A stretch of DNA of 64,000 nucleotides from Mesorhizobium sp. CAU 1732 (GCF_039888675.1 NZ_JBDQQR010000001.1:620001-684000), one strand, 5' to 3'. Counted from the first letter of the stretch, positions 47,335-56,992 are shown. Numbers and translations are program-made. The notes: generated by a model from the letters alone, not told the origin.

Positions 47335-48525
47335 ATGAACAGCCAAATGCCGCCCGCACGGGATACACGCATCGATGTGATCAGGGCGATCGCCCTCATC
47401 ATGATCTTTATCAACCACGTGCCGGGCAACCCGCTCGAACCCTTCACGTCGAAGAATTTCGGGTTCTCGGATGCGGCGGAGGCATTCGTGCTGATCTCCG
47501 GCATCTCGGCGGCACTCGCCTACGGGCTGAAATTCCAGGCCGGCGCGCGGCTTTTGACCACGCTCAAGATGTGGCGTCGCGCAGGCGTGCTCTACATCGC
47601 GCAACTCGGCACGACGATGGCGACGCTGGGCGTGTTCGCCTTCTTCGCCGTCTATTTCGGCTATCCCGATCTTCTCGCGAAGATCAACATCGAGCCGCTG
47701 ATGGACAACACGGCCGAGGCGCTGCTCGGCATCGTGACCTTCGGCCACCAGCTCGGCTACAACAACATCCTGTCGATGTACGCCGTCGTTCTGCTTCTCG
47801 TGCCGGCATTCCTGCTGATCGGCCGCCACAGCCTGCCCATGATGGTTGCCGCATCGGGCGCGCTTTGGCTGTTCGCAGGCCTGTTCCGCATCGGTCCGCC
47901 CAACTTCCCGAATGACGGCGTGTGGTTCCTCAACCCGCTGTCGTGGCAGTTCCTGTTCGTGATCGGCATTGCAGCCATGCTCCACGTCAAGCGCGGCGGC
48001 CGTCTTCCGGCACCGCCGATGCTGGTCGGTGCGGCGCTCGCCTATCTGGTCGTCTCGCTCGCCTGGGTGCAGATTCCGCTCTGGGGTGTGGACGCCTCGA
48101 TGGGGTTGCCGGCGGTCCTGACCGGGTTCGACAAGACCTTCCTGTCCGCGCCGCGCCTGCTGCATGTCCTGTCGGCCGCCTATCTGATTGCCGTCCTGCC
48201 GCAGATATCGAACCTGGCGCGCCTGCATCTGGATCATCCGCTGACGGTGATGGGTCGCCACGCGCTGCCGGTCTTCGTGACGGGGACGATCCTGTCGATG
48301 GTCGCGCAGGCCTGGCTTGCGGTGCATGTCGAGACGGTGTTCACGCAGATCGCCATCGTCGCGATTGGTATCGCGCTCCAGTTTGCCGTCGCCTACTACA
48401 TCGACTGGTATCGCAAGCTGCTGCGCGGCGCGAAGACCGCAGCCACGGTCAAGACCGCCCCCATCGGTCCGGCCCCACGGCCTGCCGCTGCGGTTCCCGC
48501 GCGCGCGAAGGCTGAACTCGCCTGA
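47335..48525 (+). CDS. opgC: OpgC-family glucan acyltransferase
   Basis: 396 residues from the ATG at 47335; a TTG at 47326 is less likely. About ten hydrophobic helices, with the start RIDVIRAIALIMIFINHVPG and the EAFVLISGISAALAYG segment characteristic of OpgC proteins. These membrane proteins succinylate periplasmic glucans. Its nearness to ndvB and ndvA (5 and 3 kb) supports a role in charging cyclic beta-1,2-glucan. The C-terminal tail is Ala/Pro-rich. Confidence 0.9.
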   Translation: MNSQMPPARDTRIDVIRAIALIMIFINHVPGNPLEPFTSKNFGFSDAAEAFVLISGISAALAYGLKFQAGARLLTTLKMWRRAGVLYIAQLGTTMATLGVFAFFAVYFGYPDLLAKINIEPLMDNTAEALLGIVTFGHQLGYNNILSMYAVVLLLVPAFLLIGRHSLPMMVAASGALWLFAGLFRIGPPNFPNDGVWFLNPLSWQFLFVIGIAAMLHVKRGGRLPAPPMLVGAALAYLVVSLAWVQIPLWGVDASMGLPAVLTGFDKTFLSAPRLLHVLSAAYLIAVLPQISNLARLHLDHPLTVMGRHALPVFVTGTILSMVAQAWLAVHVETVFTQIAIVAIGIALQFAVAYYIDWYRKLLRGAKTAATVKTAPIGPAPRPAAAVPARAKAELA

Positions 48526-48688
48526 AGAACCCAACGCCCGCACTGAAAAGTGTGCGGACGGTGACGCCTCCCGCGCTTGCGCGCGGCACCCGCCTTGGTC
48601 CACTTCTGCACTCCGCAAGGAGTTTACGGATGGCGGCAGGAACGCGTGGGACGTTAGCAACGAACCGTATGCAGGGACGCTCCGCGCC

Positions 48689-50368
48689 GTGATCCCGCGC
48701 CTTGGCCCACCGCTGACCGTCCTTCTGCTGGCTGGCCCGGTCCTGTTCGGGCTTGTCGGCACTGTCCTGCCGGCGCTGGGCTTTTTGCCGGTGCTGGGCG
48801 GCATGGACATATCGCTTCGCCATTTCGCCGATTTCCTGTCGAGGCCCGGCATGGGCATATCGATGGGCCTGAGCCTCGGCGCGGGCGTTGCCTCGGCTGC
48901 GCTGTCGCTTGGCGTCGTCATGCTGTTCGTCGCGTCATGGGCGGGAACGCGGGCCTTCGCCCGCATCCAGAATCTCATCTCGCCGCTGCTGTCGGTGCCG
49001 CATGCGGCGGCCGCGTTCGGCCTCGCATTCCTCATCGCGCCGTCCGGCATGCTGGCGCGTCTGGTGTCGCCGGAACTGACGGGATGGACCCGGCCGCCGG
49101 ACCTGCTGATCGTCAACGATCCGATGGGCCTGTCGATGATCGCCGGGCTGGTCGTGAAGGAAATCCCGTTCCTGCTTCTGGTCACGCTCGCGGCTTTGCC
49201 ACAGGTGAAGCTCGGCGAAACGCGCGCGCTCGCCGCATCGCTCGGATACGGCCGCATCGCGGGCTTCATCTGCCTCGCATGGCCTCCGGTCTATCGCCAG
49301 ATCAGGCTCGCGGTCTTCGCCGTGGTCGCGTTTGCGAGTTCCGTGGTGGATGTCGCGGTGATCCTCGGCCCCACGACCCCGCCAGCGCTTGCGGTGCGCC
49401 TGGTGGAGATGATGAGCGATCCCGAACTCTCGATGCGCTACACGGCGTCGGCGGGCGCGATCGTGCAGTTCGGTGTGACGCTTGCGGCGATCGCAATCTG
49501 GATCGCGTTCGAGCGCGTTGGCCGCAGGGTGCGCGAATGGCTGAGCGCGCATGGCCGCCGGCTTCGTCGCGATCGCGTGTCCCGTCACATGGCGCTCGGT
49601 GCGATGATCCTGTCGGCGGCGACGATCTTCGCAGGGCTTGCCACGCTGGCGCTGTGGTCGGTCGCCGGGCTCTGGCAGTTTCCGGACGCGCTTCCCCGCG
49701 AGATCACGCTAAGGACCTGGATGTCGGCCGCGCCGCGCGTCGCCTCACCCCTGACCACGACGCTGATCGTGGCAGCGAGCGCGACGGCGATCGCAGTCGT
49801 GCTTGCGATGATGTGCCTTGTGCATGAGGACCGCACCGGCAAGCGCGCCGGACGGGGCGCACTCTTCCTCATCTACCTGCCGCTGATCATGCCGCAGGTG
49901 ACGTTCCTGTTCGGCCTGCAATTGCTCTTTCTCGTCACGGACACGGTCGCCAGCCTGCCGGCTCTCGTCCTGGCGCATCTGGTCTTTGTGCTGCCCTATG
50001 TGTTCCTGTCATTGTCCGACCCATGGCGCGCCTTCGACCGGCGCTATGAGGCAGTCGCGGCCGGATTGGGCAAGTCGGCCAACCGGACTCTGTGGGCGAT
50101 CCGCCTGCCGATGCTGATGCGAACCGCGCTCGTCGCGGCGGCGGTGGGGTTCGCGGTCTCGATCGGGCAATATCTGCCGACCGTTCTGGTCGGGGCAGGG
50201 CGGTTGCCGACGATCACCACCGAGGCGGTCACGCTCGCATCGGGCGGCAACCGGCGCGTCGTCGGCGTCTACGCATTCCTGCAGATGTTCCTGCCGATCC
50301 TCGGCTTCGCGATTGCAACGCTGTTGCCTGCAATGATATTCCGCCATCGCCGCGCGATGCGGGTCTGA
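48689..50368 (+). CDS. ynjC: YnjC-like ABC transporter permease (fused two-half)
   Basis: 559 residues from the GTG at 48689 (VIPRLGPPLTVLLL); upstream in the same frame no start exists until inside opgC. Two permease halves of about six helices are joined, each with an EAA-type loop: EIPFLLLVTLAALPQVKLGE with ALAASLGYGR in the first, and AVAAGLGKSANRTLW in the second. It corresponds to E. coli YnjC (511 aa). It begins 163 bases after opgC and is followed by the ATPase gene seven bases later. Confidence 0.88.
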   Translation: MIPRLGPPLTVLLLAGPVLFGLVGTVLPALGFLPVLGGMDISLRHFADFLSRPGMGISMGLSLGAGVASAALSLGVVMLFVASWAGTRAFARIQNLISPLLSVPHAAAAFGLAFLIAPSGMLARLVSPELTGWTRPPDLLIVNDPMGLSMIAGLVVKEIPFLLLVTLAALPQVKLGETRALAASLGYGRIAGFICLAWPPVYRQIRLAVFAVVAFASSVVDVAVILGPTTPPALAVRLVEMMSDPELSMRYTASAGAIVQFGVTLAAIAIWIAFERVGRRVREWLSAHGRRLRRDRVSRHMALGAMILSAATIFAGLATLALWSVAGLWQFPDALPREITLRTWMSAAPRVASPLTTTLIVAASATAIAVVLAMMCLVHEDRTGKRAGRGALFLIYLPLIMPQVTFLFGLQLLFLVTDTVASLPALVLAHLVFVLPYVFLSLSDPWRAFDRRYEAVAAGLGKSANRTLWAIRLPMLMRTALVAAAVGFAVSIGQYLPTVLVGAGRLPTITTEAVTLASGGNRRVVGVYAFLQMFLPILGFAIATLLPAMIFRHRRAMRV

Positions 50369-50374
50369 GGCAGA

Positions 50375-51016
50375 ATGGCGCAAGCAGGACTTCATTTCGA
50401 TCATGTGTCGATCGCGCTCGGTTCGACCGTCTTGGTTGCGCTGGATTGCCGTCTCGCGCCCGGAGAGGTTCTGACGGTGATGGGGCCGTCCGGCTCGGGC
50501 AAGTCCACGCTGCTCGCCTTCGTCGGCGGTTTTCTAGACCGGGCCTTCACGGCGAGGGGCCGTGTGTTCGTCGGCGACGATGAGATTACCAATCTGCCGG
50601 CGGAGGAACGCCATGCCGGCATCCTGTTCCAGGACCCGCTGCTGTTCCCGCATATGTCGGTCGCCGGCAATCTCGTCTTTGCCATACCCGAGCGCATAAG
50701 CGGCCGCGCGGAGCGGCGCGATCGCGCCGAGCAGGCGCTGGAGGGCGTGGGGCTGGCCGGCATGGGCGACCGTGATCCCGACACGCTGTCCGGTGGCCAG
50801 AAGGCGCGCGTGGCGTTGGCCCGCGTGCTCCTGTCGGAGCCGCGAACGCTGCTGCTCGACGAACCGTTCTCGAAACTCGACGCCGACCTCAGACGCCAGA
50901 TGCGCGAGCTGGTTTTCGCCAAGGCACGCGACAGCGGCCTGCCGACGCTCCTCGTCACGCATGACGAGGCGGATGCTGAAGCGGCAGGCGGCACCGTCGT
51001 GCGCATCGGGTCGTGA
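50375..51016 (+). CDS. ynjD: YnjD-like ABC transporter ATP-binding protein
   Basis: 213 residues, starting after GAGGCAGA. Walker A GPSGSGKST, signature LSGGQKARVALARVL, Walker B LLLDEPFSKLD and the switch His in LVTHDEADAEAAGG are all intact. The short size without a C-terminal regulatory domain is like YnjD. It energises the YnjC permease. Its stop overlaps the hrpB start by four bases (GTGA). Confidence 0.9.
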   Translation: MAQAGLHFDHVSIALGSTVLVALDCRLAPGEVLTVMGPSGSGKSTLLAFVGGFLDRAFTARGRVFVGDDEITNLPAEERHAGILFQDPLLFPHMSVAGNLVFAIPERISGRAERRDRAEQALEGVGLAGMGDRDPDTLSGGQKARVALARVLLSEPRTLLLDEPFSKLDADLRRQMRELVFAKARDSGLPTLLVTHDEADAEAAGGTVVRIGS

Positions 51017-53460
51017 CCGGGATGGCGCTGCCGCAGCTACCCGTCACCGAAGCGCTACCGCGTCTCCTGCGGCATCTGGAAGACGGCAGCAGCGCCGTGC
51101 TGGTGGCGCCTCCCGGTGCCGGCAAGACGACGCTCGTTCCGTTGGCGCTTCTCGATGCGCCATGGCGCGGCGACGGCCGTATCCTTCTGCTGGAGCCGCG
51201 CCGGCTTGCGGCGCGTGCGGCAGCCCGGCGCATGGCCTCGCTTCTGGGCGAGGAACCGGGCGGAACGGTCGGCTATGCCATGCGCATGGAAAGCAAGGTC
51301 TCGGCCAAGACGCGCATCCTCGTCGTAACGGAAGGCGTGCTGTCACGCATGATTTTGGACGATGCGGAACTGCCGGGCATCGCCGCCGTGATCTTCGACG
51401 AGTTCCACGAGCGGTCGCTTGACGGCGATTTCGGGCTGGCGCTCGCGCTGGATGTTCAGGGCGCGTTGCGGCCGGATTTGCGCCTGCTGGTCATGTCGGC
51501 CACGATCGATGGCGCCCGCGTATCCCGCTTGCTCGACAATGCACCTGTCATCGAGAGCGAGGGGCGCGCCTACCCGGTCGAAATCCGCTACCGTGAACGC
51601 GCCGCCGATACGCGGATCGAGGATGCTGTCGCGTCCGCGTGTCGGCAGATCATCGCCGACGAGACCGGCAGCGTGCTGGCCTTTCTTCCCGGCCAGCGCG
51701 AGATCGAGCGCACCGCCGAGCAACTGACAGGTAGGCTGCCGGCGGATGTCGATGTGACGCCGCTCTATGGGGGTCTTGACGGTCGCGCGCAGGACGCCGC
51801 GATAAAGCCGCCGCCTGCGGGTCGGCGCAAGATCGTGCTGGCGACCGCAATCGCCGAGACGTCGATCACGATCGATGGCGTGCGCGTGGTGATCGACAGC
51901 GGACTGTCGCGCCTTCCCAAATACGAGCCGGATACGGGCTTGACGCGGCTGGAGACGGTGCGGGTCAGCCGCGCATCCGCCGCCCAGCGGGCGGGTCGTG
52001 CCGGACGAACCGAACCCGGCGTCGCCCTGCGCCTGTGGCGGGCTGAACAGACGGCGGCACTCCCGGCGTTCGCACCGCCGGAAATCCTAGAAGCGGACCT
52101 GACGGGTCTCGTGCTCGACAGCGCGGCCTTCGGTGTCACCGATCCGACGACGCTCTCCTTCCTCGACGCGCCGCCCGCGCCGGCGCTTGCCGAGGCTCGT
52201 TCGCTCCTGATCGAACTGGGCGCGATCGATGCGGATGGCCGATTGACCGATGCGGGCAGTGCCATGCGCAAGCTGGCGCTGCCGGTGCGCCTGTCGCACA
52301 TGGTGGCCGAGGCGGCGCGGGGCGGACATGGGCGCGCTGCGGCCGAACTCGCCGTCCTGCTGACCGAACGCGGGCTTGGCGGGCTGGGCGTCGATCTCGA
52401 CCGGCGACTCGCGCGATTCCGCCACGAGCGCGGCCCTCGTGCCGATGCGGCGAGGAAGATGGCTGAGCGGCTGGCGCGAGGGGGTGCCTCAGGCCTCTCC
52501 ACCGGCGCGCTTCTTCTTCTCGCCTATCCCGATCGGGTCGCGAAGGCGCGCGGCGAGTATGGCCGTTACGTGCTTGCCAATGGGCGCGGTGCGATGCTCG
52601 ATGCCACCGATCCGCTGGCGCGCGAGCCGTTTCTGGTGGTGGCCGATCTTCAGGGCAAGGCGCAGAATGCGCGGATCGCTTCCGCGGCCGCGATATCGGA
52701 AGACGAGGTGCTCACGATGCTCGCTTCGCGTCTGACGACCACGACGAAGACGATCTTCGACCGGGAGCGCCGGGCGGTGCGTATTCGTGCGGAAACCCGC
52801 CTGGGCGCGATTCCGCTTGGCGATCGGCAATTGCCGGCACCGACGGGGGCGGATGCCGATAGGGCCGTCCTCGATGCGATCCGGGTCCATGGTCTCGGCA
52901 TTCTCGACTGGGACAAGGGTCCGCAGGCGTTGCGTCGCCGGCTGACGTGGCTTCATGCGGGTCTGGGGCAGCCCTGGCCGGAGATGACCGACGCCGCGCT
53001 GGTCGAGACGCTGGATGACTGGCTGACCCCGTTTCTGACTGGTGCTGCGCAACTGTCGCGCATCGACGCTCAGGTGCTGTCGAACGGGCTGATGTCGCGC
53101 GTGCCGCACGATCTCCAGCGCCGCATCAACGCGCTCGCGCCGACGCATTTCGAGGCGCCGTCGGGAAGCGTGGTGCCGATCCGCTACGAGGAGGAGCAGC
53201 CGGTGCTGGCAATCCGCGTGCAGGAACTGTTCGGGCTCGACAGCCACCCGTCGATCGCCGGTGGAACGGTGCCGCTGACGCTCGAGCTTCTGTCGCCGGC
53301 GCACCGGCCGATTCAGACGACGCGCGACCTGCCCGGTTTCTGGCGCGGCTCGTGGGCGGATGTCCGCGCCGACATGCGCGGCCGCTACCCGAAACACGTC
53401 TGGCCCGAAAATCCCATCGAGGCCGCCGCGACAAACCGTGCCAAGCCGCGCGGCAAATAG
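51013..53460 (+). CDS. hrpB: ATP-dependent helicase HrpB
   Basis: 815 residues from a GTG overlapping ynjD; an ATG at 51022 is possible. SF2 DEAH-type motifs: I APPGAGKTT, II IFDEFHERSL (DEFH box), III MSATIDG, V ATAIAETSIT and VI QRAGRAGR. The C-terminal half with PREDICTED-HrpB hallmarks (FGLDSHPSIAGGTVPLTLEL, FWRGSWADVRADMRGRYPKH) fixes the family. An RNA helicase of poorly known role. Placed behind a transporter by overlap, it depends on the same transcript. Confidence 0.95.
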   Translation: MTGMALPQLPVTEALPRLLRHLEDGSSAVLVAPPGAGKTTLVPLALLDAPWRGDGRILLLEPRRLAARAAARRMASLLGEEPGGTVGYAMRMESKVSAKTRILVVTEGVLSRMILDDAELPGIAAVIFDEFHERSLDGDFGLALALDVQGALRPDLRLLVMSATIDGARVSRLLDNAPVIESEGRAYPVEIRYRERAADTRIEDAVASACRQIIADETGSVLAFLPGQREIERTAEQLTGRLPADVDVTPLYGGLDGRAQDAAIKPPPAGRRKIVLATAIAETSITIDGVRVVIDSGLSRLPKYEPDTGLTRLETVRVSRASAAQRAGRAGRTEPGVALRLWRAEQTAALPAFAPPEILEADLTGLVLDSAAFGVTDPTTLSFLDAPPAPALAEARSLLIELGAIDADGRLTDAGSAMRKLALPVRLSHMVAEAARGGHGRAAAELAVLLTERGLGGLGVDLDRRLARFRHERGPRADAARKMAERLARGGASGLSTGALLLLAYPDRVAKARGEYGRYVLANGRGAMLDATDPLAREPFLVVADLQGKAQNARIASAAAISEDEVLTMLASRLTTTTKTIFDRERRAVRIRAETRLGAIPLGDRQLPAPTGADADRAVLDAIRVHGLGILDWDKGPQALRRRLTWLHAGLGQPWPEMTDAALVETLDDWLTPFLTGAAQLSRIDAQVLSNGLMSRVPHDLQRRINALAPTHFEAPSGSVVPIRYEEEQPVLAIRVQELFGLDSHPSIAGGTVPLTLELLSPAHRPIQTTRDLPGFWRGSWADVRADMRGRYPKHVWPENPIEAAATNRAKPRGK

Positions 53461-53500
53461 CGCTTGGCGCAGGCTGTCCCGCAGCGCATAACGAGCCATC

Positions 53501-54817
53501 ATGCTAGACAGACTGGGCAGGCCCGACCCGCAGCAGATCCACCATCTGCGACTGAACACACTGATACGGCTTCGCTGGCTCGCGATCTTCGGGCAAAGCG
53601 CGGCGGTTCTCATCGTCGCCTATTGGCTGGAGTTCCCGCTTCCCGTCAGCCTGTGCTTCTCGCTGATCGCGCTGTCGGCGTGGCTGAACCTGTTCCTCGC
53701 CTTTCGCTACCCGGCCACGCACCGCCTGCCGCCGCATTTCGCGCTCGGCATCCTCCTGTTCGACGCGCTCCAACTCGCGGGCCTGCTCTACATGACGGGC
53801 GGCCTCACCAACCCGTTCTCGCTACTGATGACCGTGCCGGTGGTCATTTCGGCCACCTCGCTGCCGGCGCGGTCCACGCTGCTGCTCGGCCTGGTGGTGA
53901 TCGGGATGGCGAGTCTGCTGGGCTTCTTTCACCTGCAACTGCCATGGTTCGCCGGCACCGAACTCCTGATGCCCTTCATCTATGTCGCGGGTATGTGGAT
54001 GGCGGTCGTGTCCTCGATCGCCTTCACGGCGATCTACGCCTACCGCGTTGCGGAAGAGGCGCGCCTTCTAGCCAACGCTCTGTCCGCGACCGAACTCATC
54101 CTCCAGCGCGAGCAGCATTTGTCCGCGCTGGACGGACTTGCAGCCGCCGCCGCCCATGAACTCGGCACGCCGCTGGCCACCATCGCGCTCGTCGCCAAGG
54201 AGATGGAACGCGCGCTCGGCGCCGATTCCCGCTTCCGCGAGGACGTCGTGCTCTTGCGTTCGCAAAGCGAGCGCTGCCGCGAAATCCTGAAGCGCCTGAC
54301 CAGCCTGTCGTCCGAGGGCGAAGTGCATATGGCGCGGCTGCCGTTCACATCGCTGATCGAAGAAGTCACCGCGCCGCATCGCGATTTCGGCATCCGCATC
54401 GTGCTTGAGCCCGGCCAGCGCGAGGGGCCGGAGCCCGTCGGACGCCGCAATCCGGGCGTCATCTACGGTCTCGGCAATCTGGTGGAGAACGCGGTCGATT
54501 TCGCCAAGGAGGCCGTCGTTCTCCAATGGCATTGGAACGCGGCCCGCGTGGAGCTCACCGTAATCGATGACGGACCCGGCTTTCCCGCCGAGATCATCGA
54601 CCGCATCGGCGAGCCCTACATGTCGAAACGGCCGGCCGGTGACAGCGGCGGCGGGCTGGGATTGGGCCTGTTCATCGCCAAGACGCTGCTGGAGCGGTCG
54701 GGCGCGTCGGTCACGTTCGGCAATGCGGCCGAGCCCGGAAAGGGCGCGATCGTGAGGGTGACGTGGCCGCATGACGCGTTCCTGTCATCGCAACGGGCGG
54801 CCGAACTCACGTATTGA
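53501..54817 (+). CDS. actS: Redox sensor histidine kinase ActS/RegB
   Basis: 438 residues. Six hydrophobic helices lie in 25-180. The ubiquinone-binding heptapeptide GGLTNPF (100-106) and the redox-active Cys259 in SERCREIL, both marks of RegB/PrrB/ActS, are present. The H-box is AAAHELGTPLATI with His219, and the ATPase region has GNLVENAVDFA and GGGLGLGLFIAKTLLE. It senses quinone redox state and phosphorylates ActR, whose gene follows. Regulates respiration, carbon and nitrogen fixation and acid tolerance in relatives. Confidence 0.94.
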   Translation: MLDRLGRPDPQQIHHLRLNTLIRLRWLAIFGQSAAVLIVAYWLEFPLPVSLCFSLIALSAWLNLFLAFRYPATHRLPPHFALGILLFDALQLAGLLYMTGGLTNPFSLLMTVPVVISATSLPARSTLLLGLVVIGMASLLGFFHLQLPWFAGTELLMPFIYVAGMWMAVVSSIAFTAIYAYRVAEEARLLANALSATELILQREQHLSALDGLAAAAAHELGTPLATIALVAKEMERALGADSRFREDVVLLRSQSERCREILKRLTSLSSEGEVHMARLPFTSLIEEVTAPHRDFGIRIVLEPGQREGPEPVGRRNPGVIYGLGNLVENAVDFAKEAVVLQWHWNAARVELTVIDDGPGFPAEIIDRIGEPYMSKRPAGDSGGGLGLGLFIAKTLLERSGASVTFGNAAEPGKGAIVRVTWPHDAFLSSQRAAELTY

Positions 54818-54887
54818 ATGGGCGAAGGGCTGTAATTCGCCGCTCATTTTTACTATTTACGGGTCAAAGCAACAGGATATCAGACAC

Positions 54888-55454
54888 ATGAACGAGGAAA
54901 TCGCCGAAGACAATGCCGAGATCCTGGGCGAAGACCGCACGCTTCTCCTCGTCGAGGACGACAAGCCGTTCCTGACGCGCCTGGCGCGCGCGATGGAAGG
55001 CCGTGGTTTCATCGTGGATACGGCCGAGACGGTCGAAGAGGCGGTTTTGAAGGTCAAATCCAGCGCGCCGGCCTACGCCGTGGTGGATATGCGCCTGGGT
55101 GACGGCAACGGTCTCGACGTGGTCGCGGCAATCCGCGAGAAGCGCGACGACGCGCGCACGGTCATCCTGACCGGCTACGGCAACATCGCAACGGCTGTGA
55201 CGGCCGTGAAGCTCGGTGCGATCGATTATCTGTCGAAGCCCGCCGATGCGGACGACGTCTTCGCCGCCTTGACCCGGACCTCGGGCGAGAAGGCGGCTCC
55301 GCCGGAAAACCCGATGTCTGCCGATCGCGTGCGCTGGGAGCATATCCAGCGCGTCTACGAGATGTGCGATCGCAACGTGTCGGAAACGGCGCGCCGGCTC
55401 AACATGCATCGCCGCACATTGCAGCGGATTCTGGCCAAGCGCGCGCCGCGATAG
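54888..55454 (+). CDS. actR: Response regulator ActR/RegA
   Basis: 188 residues from the ATG at 54888; the frame back to 54771 overlaps actS. The receiver domain (residues ~15-130) has the acidic pair in VEDDKPF, the phospho-Asp in VVDMRLGDGNG and Lys in DYLSKPADADD. The C-terminus is a Fis-type helix-turn-helix: NVSETARRLNMHRRTLQRIL. This is the partner of ActS. Confidence 0.95.
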   Translation: MNEEIAEDNAEILGEDRTLLLVEDDKPFLTRLARAMEGRGFIVDTAETVEEAVLKVKSSAPAYAVVDMRLGDGNGLDVVAAIREKRDDARTVILTGYGNIATAVTAVKLGAIDYLSKPADADDVFAALTRTSGEKAAPPENPMSADRVRWEHIQRVYEMCDRNVSETARRLNMHRRTLQRILAKRAPR

Positions 55455-55455
55455 G

Positions 55456-55956
55456 CTACTCGCTCTCGCCGTCCAGCGCGGCGATCGACACGCCCGCCAT
55501 CTCGGCGGCGGTCAGCCGCGCGGCGCCTGCGCGCGCGATCCGCAGCATCAGTGCCTTTCGGGCAGGCGGCGCAAGCCTGTGTTCCGGCGCGTCGCGCATC
55601 ATCTCGGCGCCGTAGCCGTCGGAAAGGATGAAGCCGCATTCCTCCGGGAAAATCTCCGCGGGCACGTCCGGATGGGTGGCGAAGAAGAAGCGGTCGGAGT
55701 GGAGCCGGTACTCCGGCCACTTGCGATCGACGCGGAAATCCTCGATCGACGATTTGATCTCGATGATCCAGATGTCGCCCTTGCGCGTCAGTGCGACGAG
55801 GTCGGCGCGCCGGCCGGTGGACAGGCAGAGCTCAGGGATCGCCACCGCGCCCATCTCGATGAGAAGACGCTGGACGCCCCGGCGCACGACCATCGCGCGT
55901 TCGGACTGGCGGCCGTCGACAAGCGGATTGACGGGAATCGGAGATATGATCGGCAT
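55456..55956 (-). CDS. mmcB: MmcB-family DNA repair protein
   Basis: 166 residues from the ATG at 55956 (MPIISPIPVNPLVDGRQSE); the frame to 56070 would add 38 residues of unlikely leader. A nuclease-like fold of the PD-(D/E)xK kind is suggested by GRRADLVALTRKGDIWIIEIKSS, with IEDFRVDRKWPEYR after it. MmcB belongs to the SOS-linked translesion repair set in Caulobacter. Convergent with actR, the stops being one base apart. Confidence 0.85.
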   Translation of the reverse strand: MPIISPIPVNPLVDGRQSERAMVVRRGVQRLLIEMGAVAIPELCLSTGRRADLVALTRKGDIWIIEIKSSIEDFRVDRKWPEYRLHSDRFFFATHPDVPAEIFPEECGFILSDGYGAEMMRDAPEHRLAPPARKALMLRIARAGAARLTAAEMAGVSIAALDGESE

Positions 55957-56266
55957 GGCCCGATCATGCCAGACTGCGTTCACGTTTTGAACCCTCCGGT
56001 GCAACGCTCCTGCCACTGGCGCAAGCCCCTGCTTCAAGGGCCGGTGCAGCAGCCAGCATGAACGGCGCATGCAAAGGCCGGATCCTGTTCTTCACGAACC
56101 CGTGATAATGTTGCCGAATTACCATAGGGCATCAGTAAGCCGCTATCCGCATAGGTTGCGACGCATGCGGAGACTTGGCAAATGTCATGACCTGATCCAG
56201 AACAGACCATGGCGGAAATACGGCTCCAATCGGGCCGAACGCGGAACGGTGAGGGTTCTGGTAGTA
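55957..56266. other. Intergenic region between mmcB and the L,D-transpeptidase gene
   Basis: 310 bases without a gene. It must hold the divergent promoters of mmcB and the transpeptidase. No clear boxes, LexA-like site, terminator or RNA was seen. Confidence 0.4.
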
Positions 56267-56893
56267 ATGCGTATGAAGACTTTGATGATGGTTGCGATGT
56301 TCGGTATCGCGACAACGCTTGCAGGCTGCAGCACCAGCGGCATGGGTGGCCTGAGCGTGTTTACGTCGGAATACGGCGCGAAGACGGATGCGGGCTACCA
56401 GCTTCCTTCGATTCCGATCAACCAGGTGCCGAAGAAGTTCCATCGACAGGTCGTCAAGTACGACACCGCCGAGAAGCCCGGCACGATCATCGTCGATACG
56501 ACGGAGAAGTTCCTGTATCTCGTCATGCCCGAGGGCCGCGCCATGCGCTACGGCATCGGCGTCGGCCGCGAGGGCTTCGAGTGGTCGGGCGCATCACGCA
56601 TCGCGATGAAGCGCGAATGGCCGACATGGACCCCGCCCTCGGAAATGATCAAACGCCAGCCTGAACTCGAAAAGTGGCGCGGCGGCCAGCCCGGCGGCCT
56701 GCAGAACCCGCTCGGTGCGCGTGCGCTCTATCTCTTCAACAAGGGTGGAGACACAGGCTATCGCCTGCATGGCACGCCGGAATGGAATTCCATCGGCAAG
56801 GCCATGTCGTCCGGTTGCATCCGGTTGATCAACCAGGACATCATCGATCTCTACGAGCGCACGGAAAACGGCGCCAAGGTGATCGTTCTCTAA
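56267..56893 (+). CDS. L,D-transpeptidase (YkuD domain), lipoprotein
   Basis: 208 residues from the ATG at 56267 or 56273, after GAGGG. A lipobox (TLAGC) near residue 22 suggests an outer-membrane or periplasmic anchor. The YkuD catalytic motif is YRLHGTPEWNSIGKAMSSGC with the nucleophile Cys in SSGCIRLINQD (H-x-S-x-G-C-I-R). It cross-links peptidoglycan or attaches proteins to it. A terminator lies 40 bases downstream. Confidence 0.93.
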   Translation: MRMKTLMMVAMFGIATTLAGCSTSGMGGLSVFTSEYGAKTDAGYQLPSIPINQVPKKFHRQVVKYDTAEKPGTIIVDTTEKFLYLVMPEGRAMRYGIGVGREGFEWSGASRIAMKREWPTWTPPSEMIKRQPELEKWRGGQPGGLQNPLGARALYLFNKGGDTGYRLHGTPEWNSIGKAMSSGCIRLINQDIIDLYERTENGAKVIVL

Positions 56894-56932
56894 TACGGAC
56901 CGTCTAGGCAACAACACGACGTCCAGAATGCG

Positions 56933-56960
56933 AAAAACCGGGCCTCAAGCCCGGTTTTTT
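56933..56960. terminator. Bidirectional Rho-independent terminator
   Basis: ACCGGGC (56937-56943) pairs with GCCCGGT (56949-56955) around CTCAA. A runs before and T runs after (56955-56960) make it work in both directions, for the L,D-transpeptidase gene (plus) and the NfuA gene (minus) that converge here. Confidence 0.9.
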
Positions 56961-56992
56961 GTTTCTGCGCAAGTCCGTTTGCGGCAATCGCG

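Noticed and set aside
48317..48688. 124-residue N-terminal extension of the YnjC-like permease
   Set aside because: It runs inside opgC and is Arg/Pro-rich; the first membrane helix begins just after the GTG at 48689.
47257..49269. 670-codon minus-strand frame across opgC and ynjC
   Set aside because: It overlaps two well-supported plus-strand genes and its translation is an Arg/His-rich shadow without motifs.
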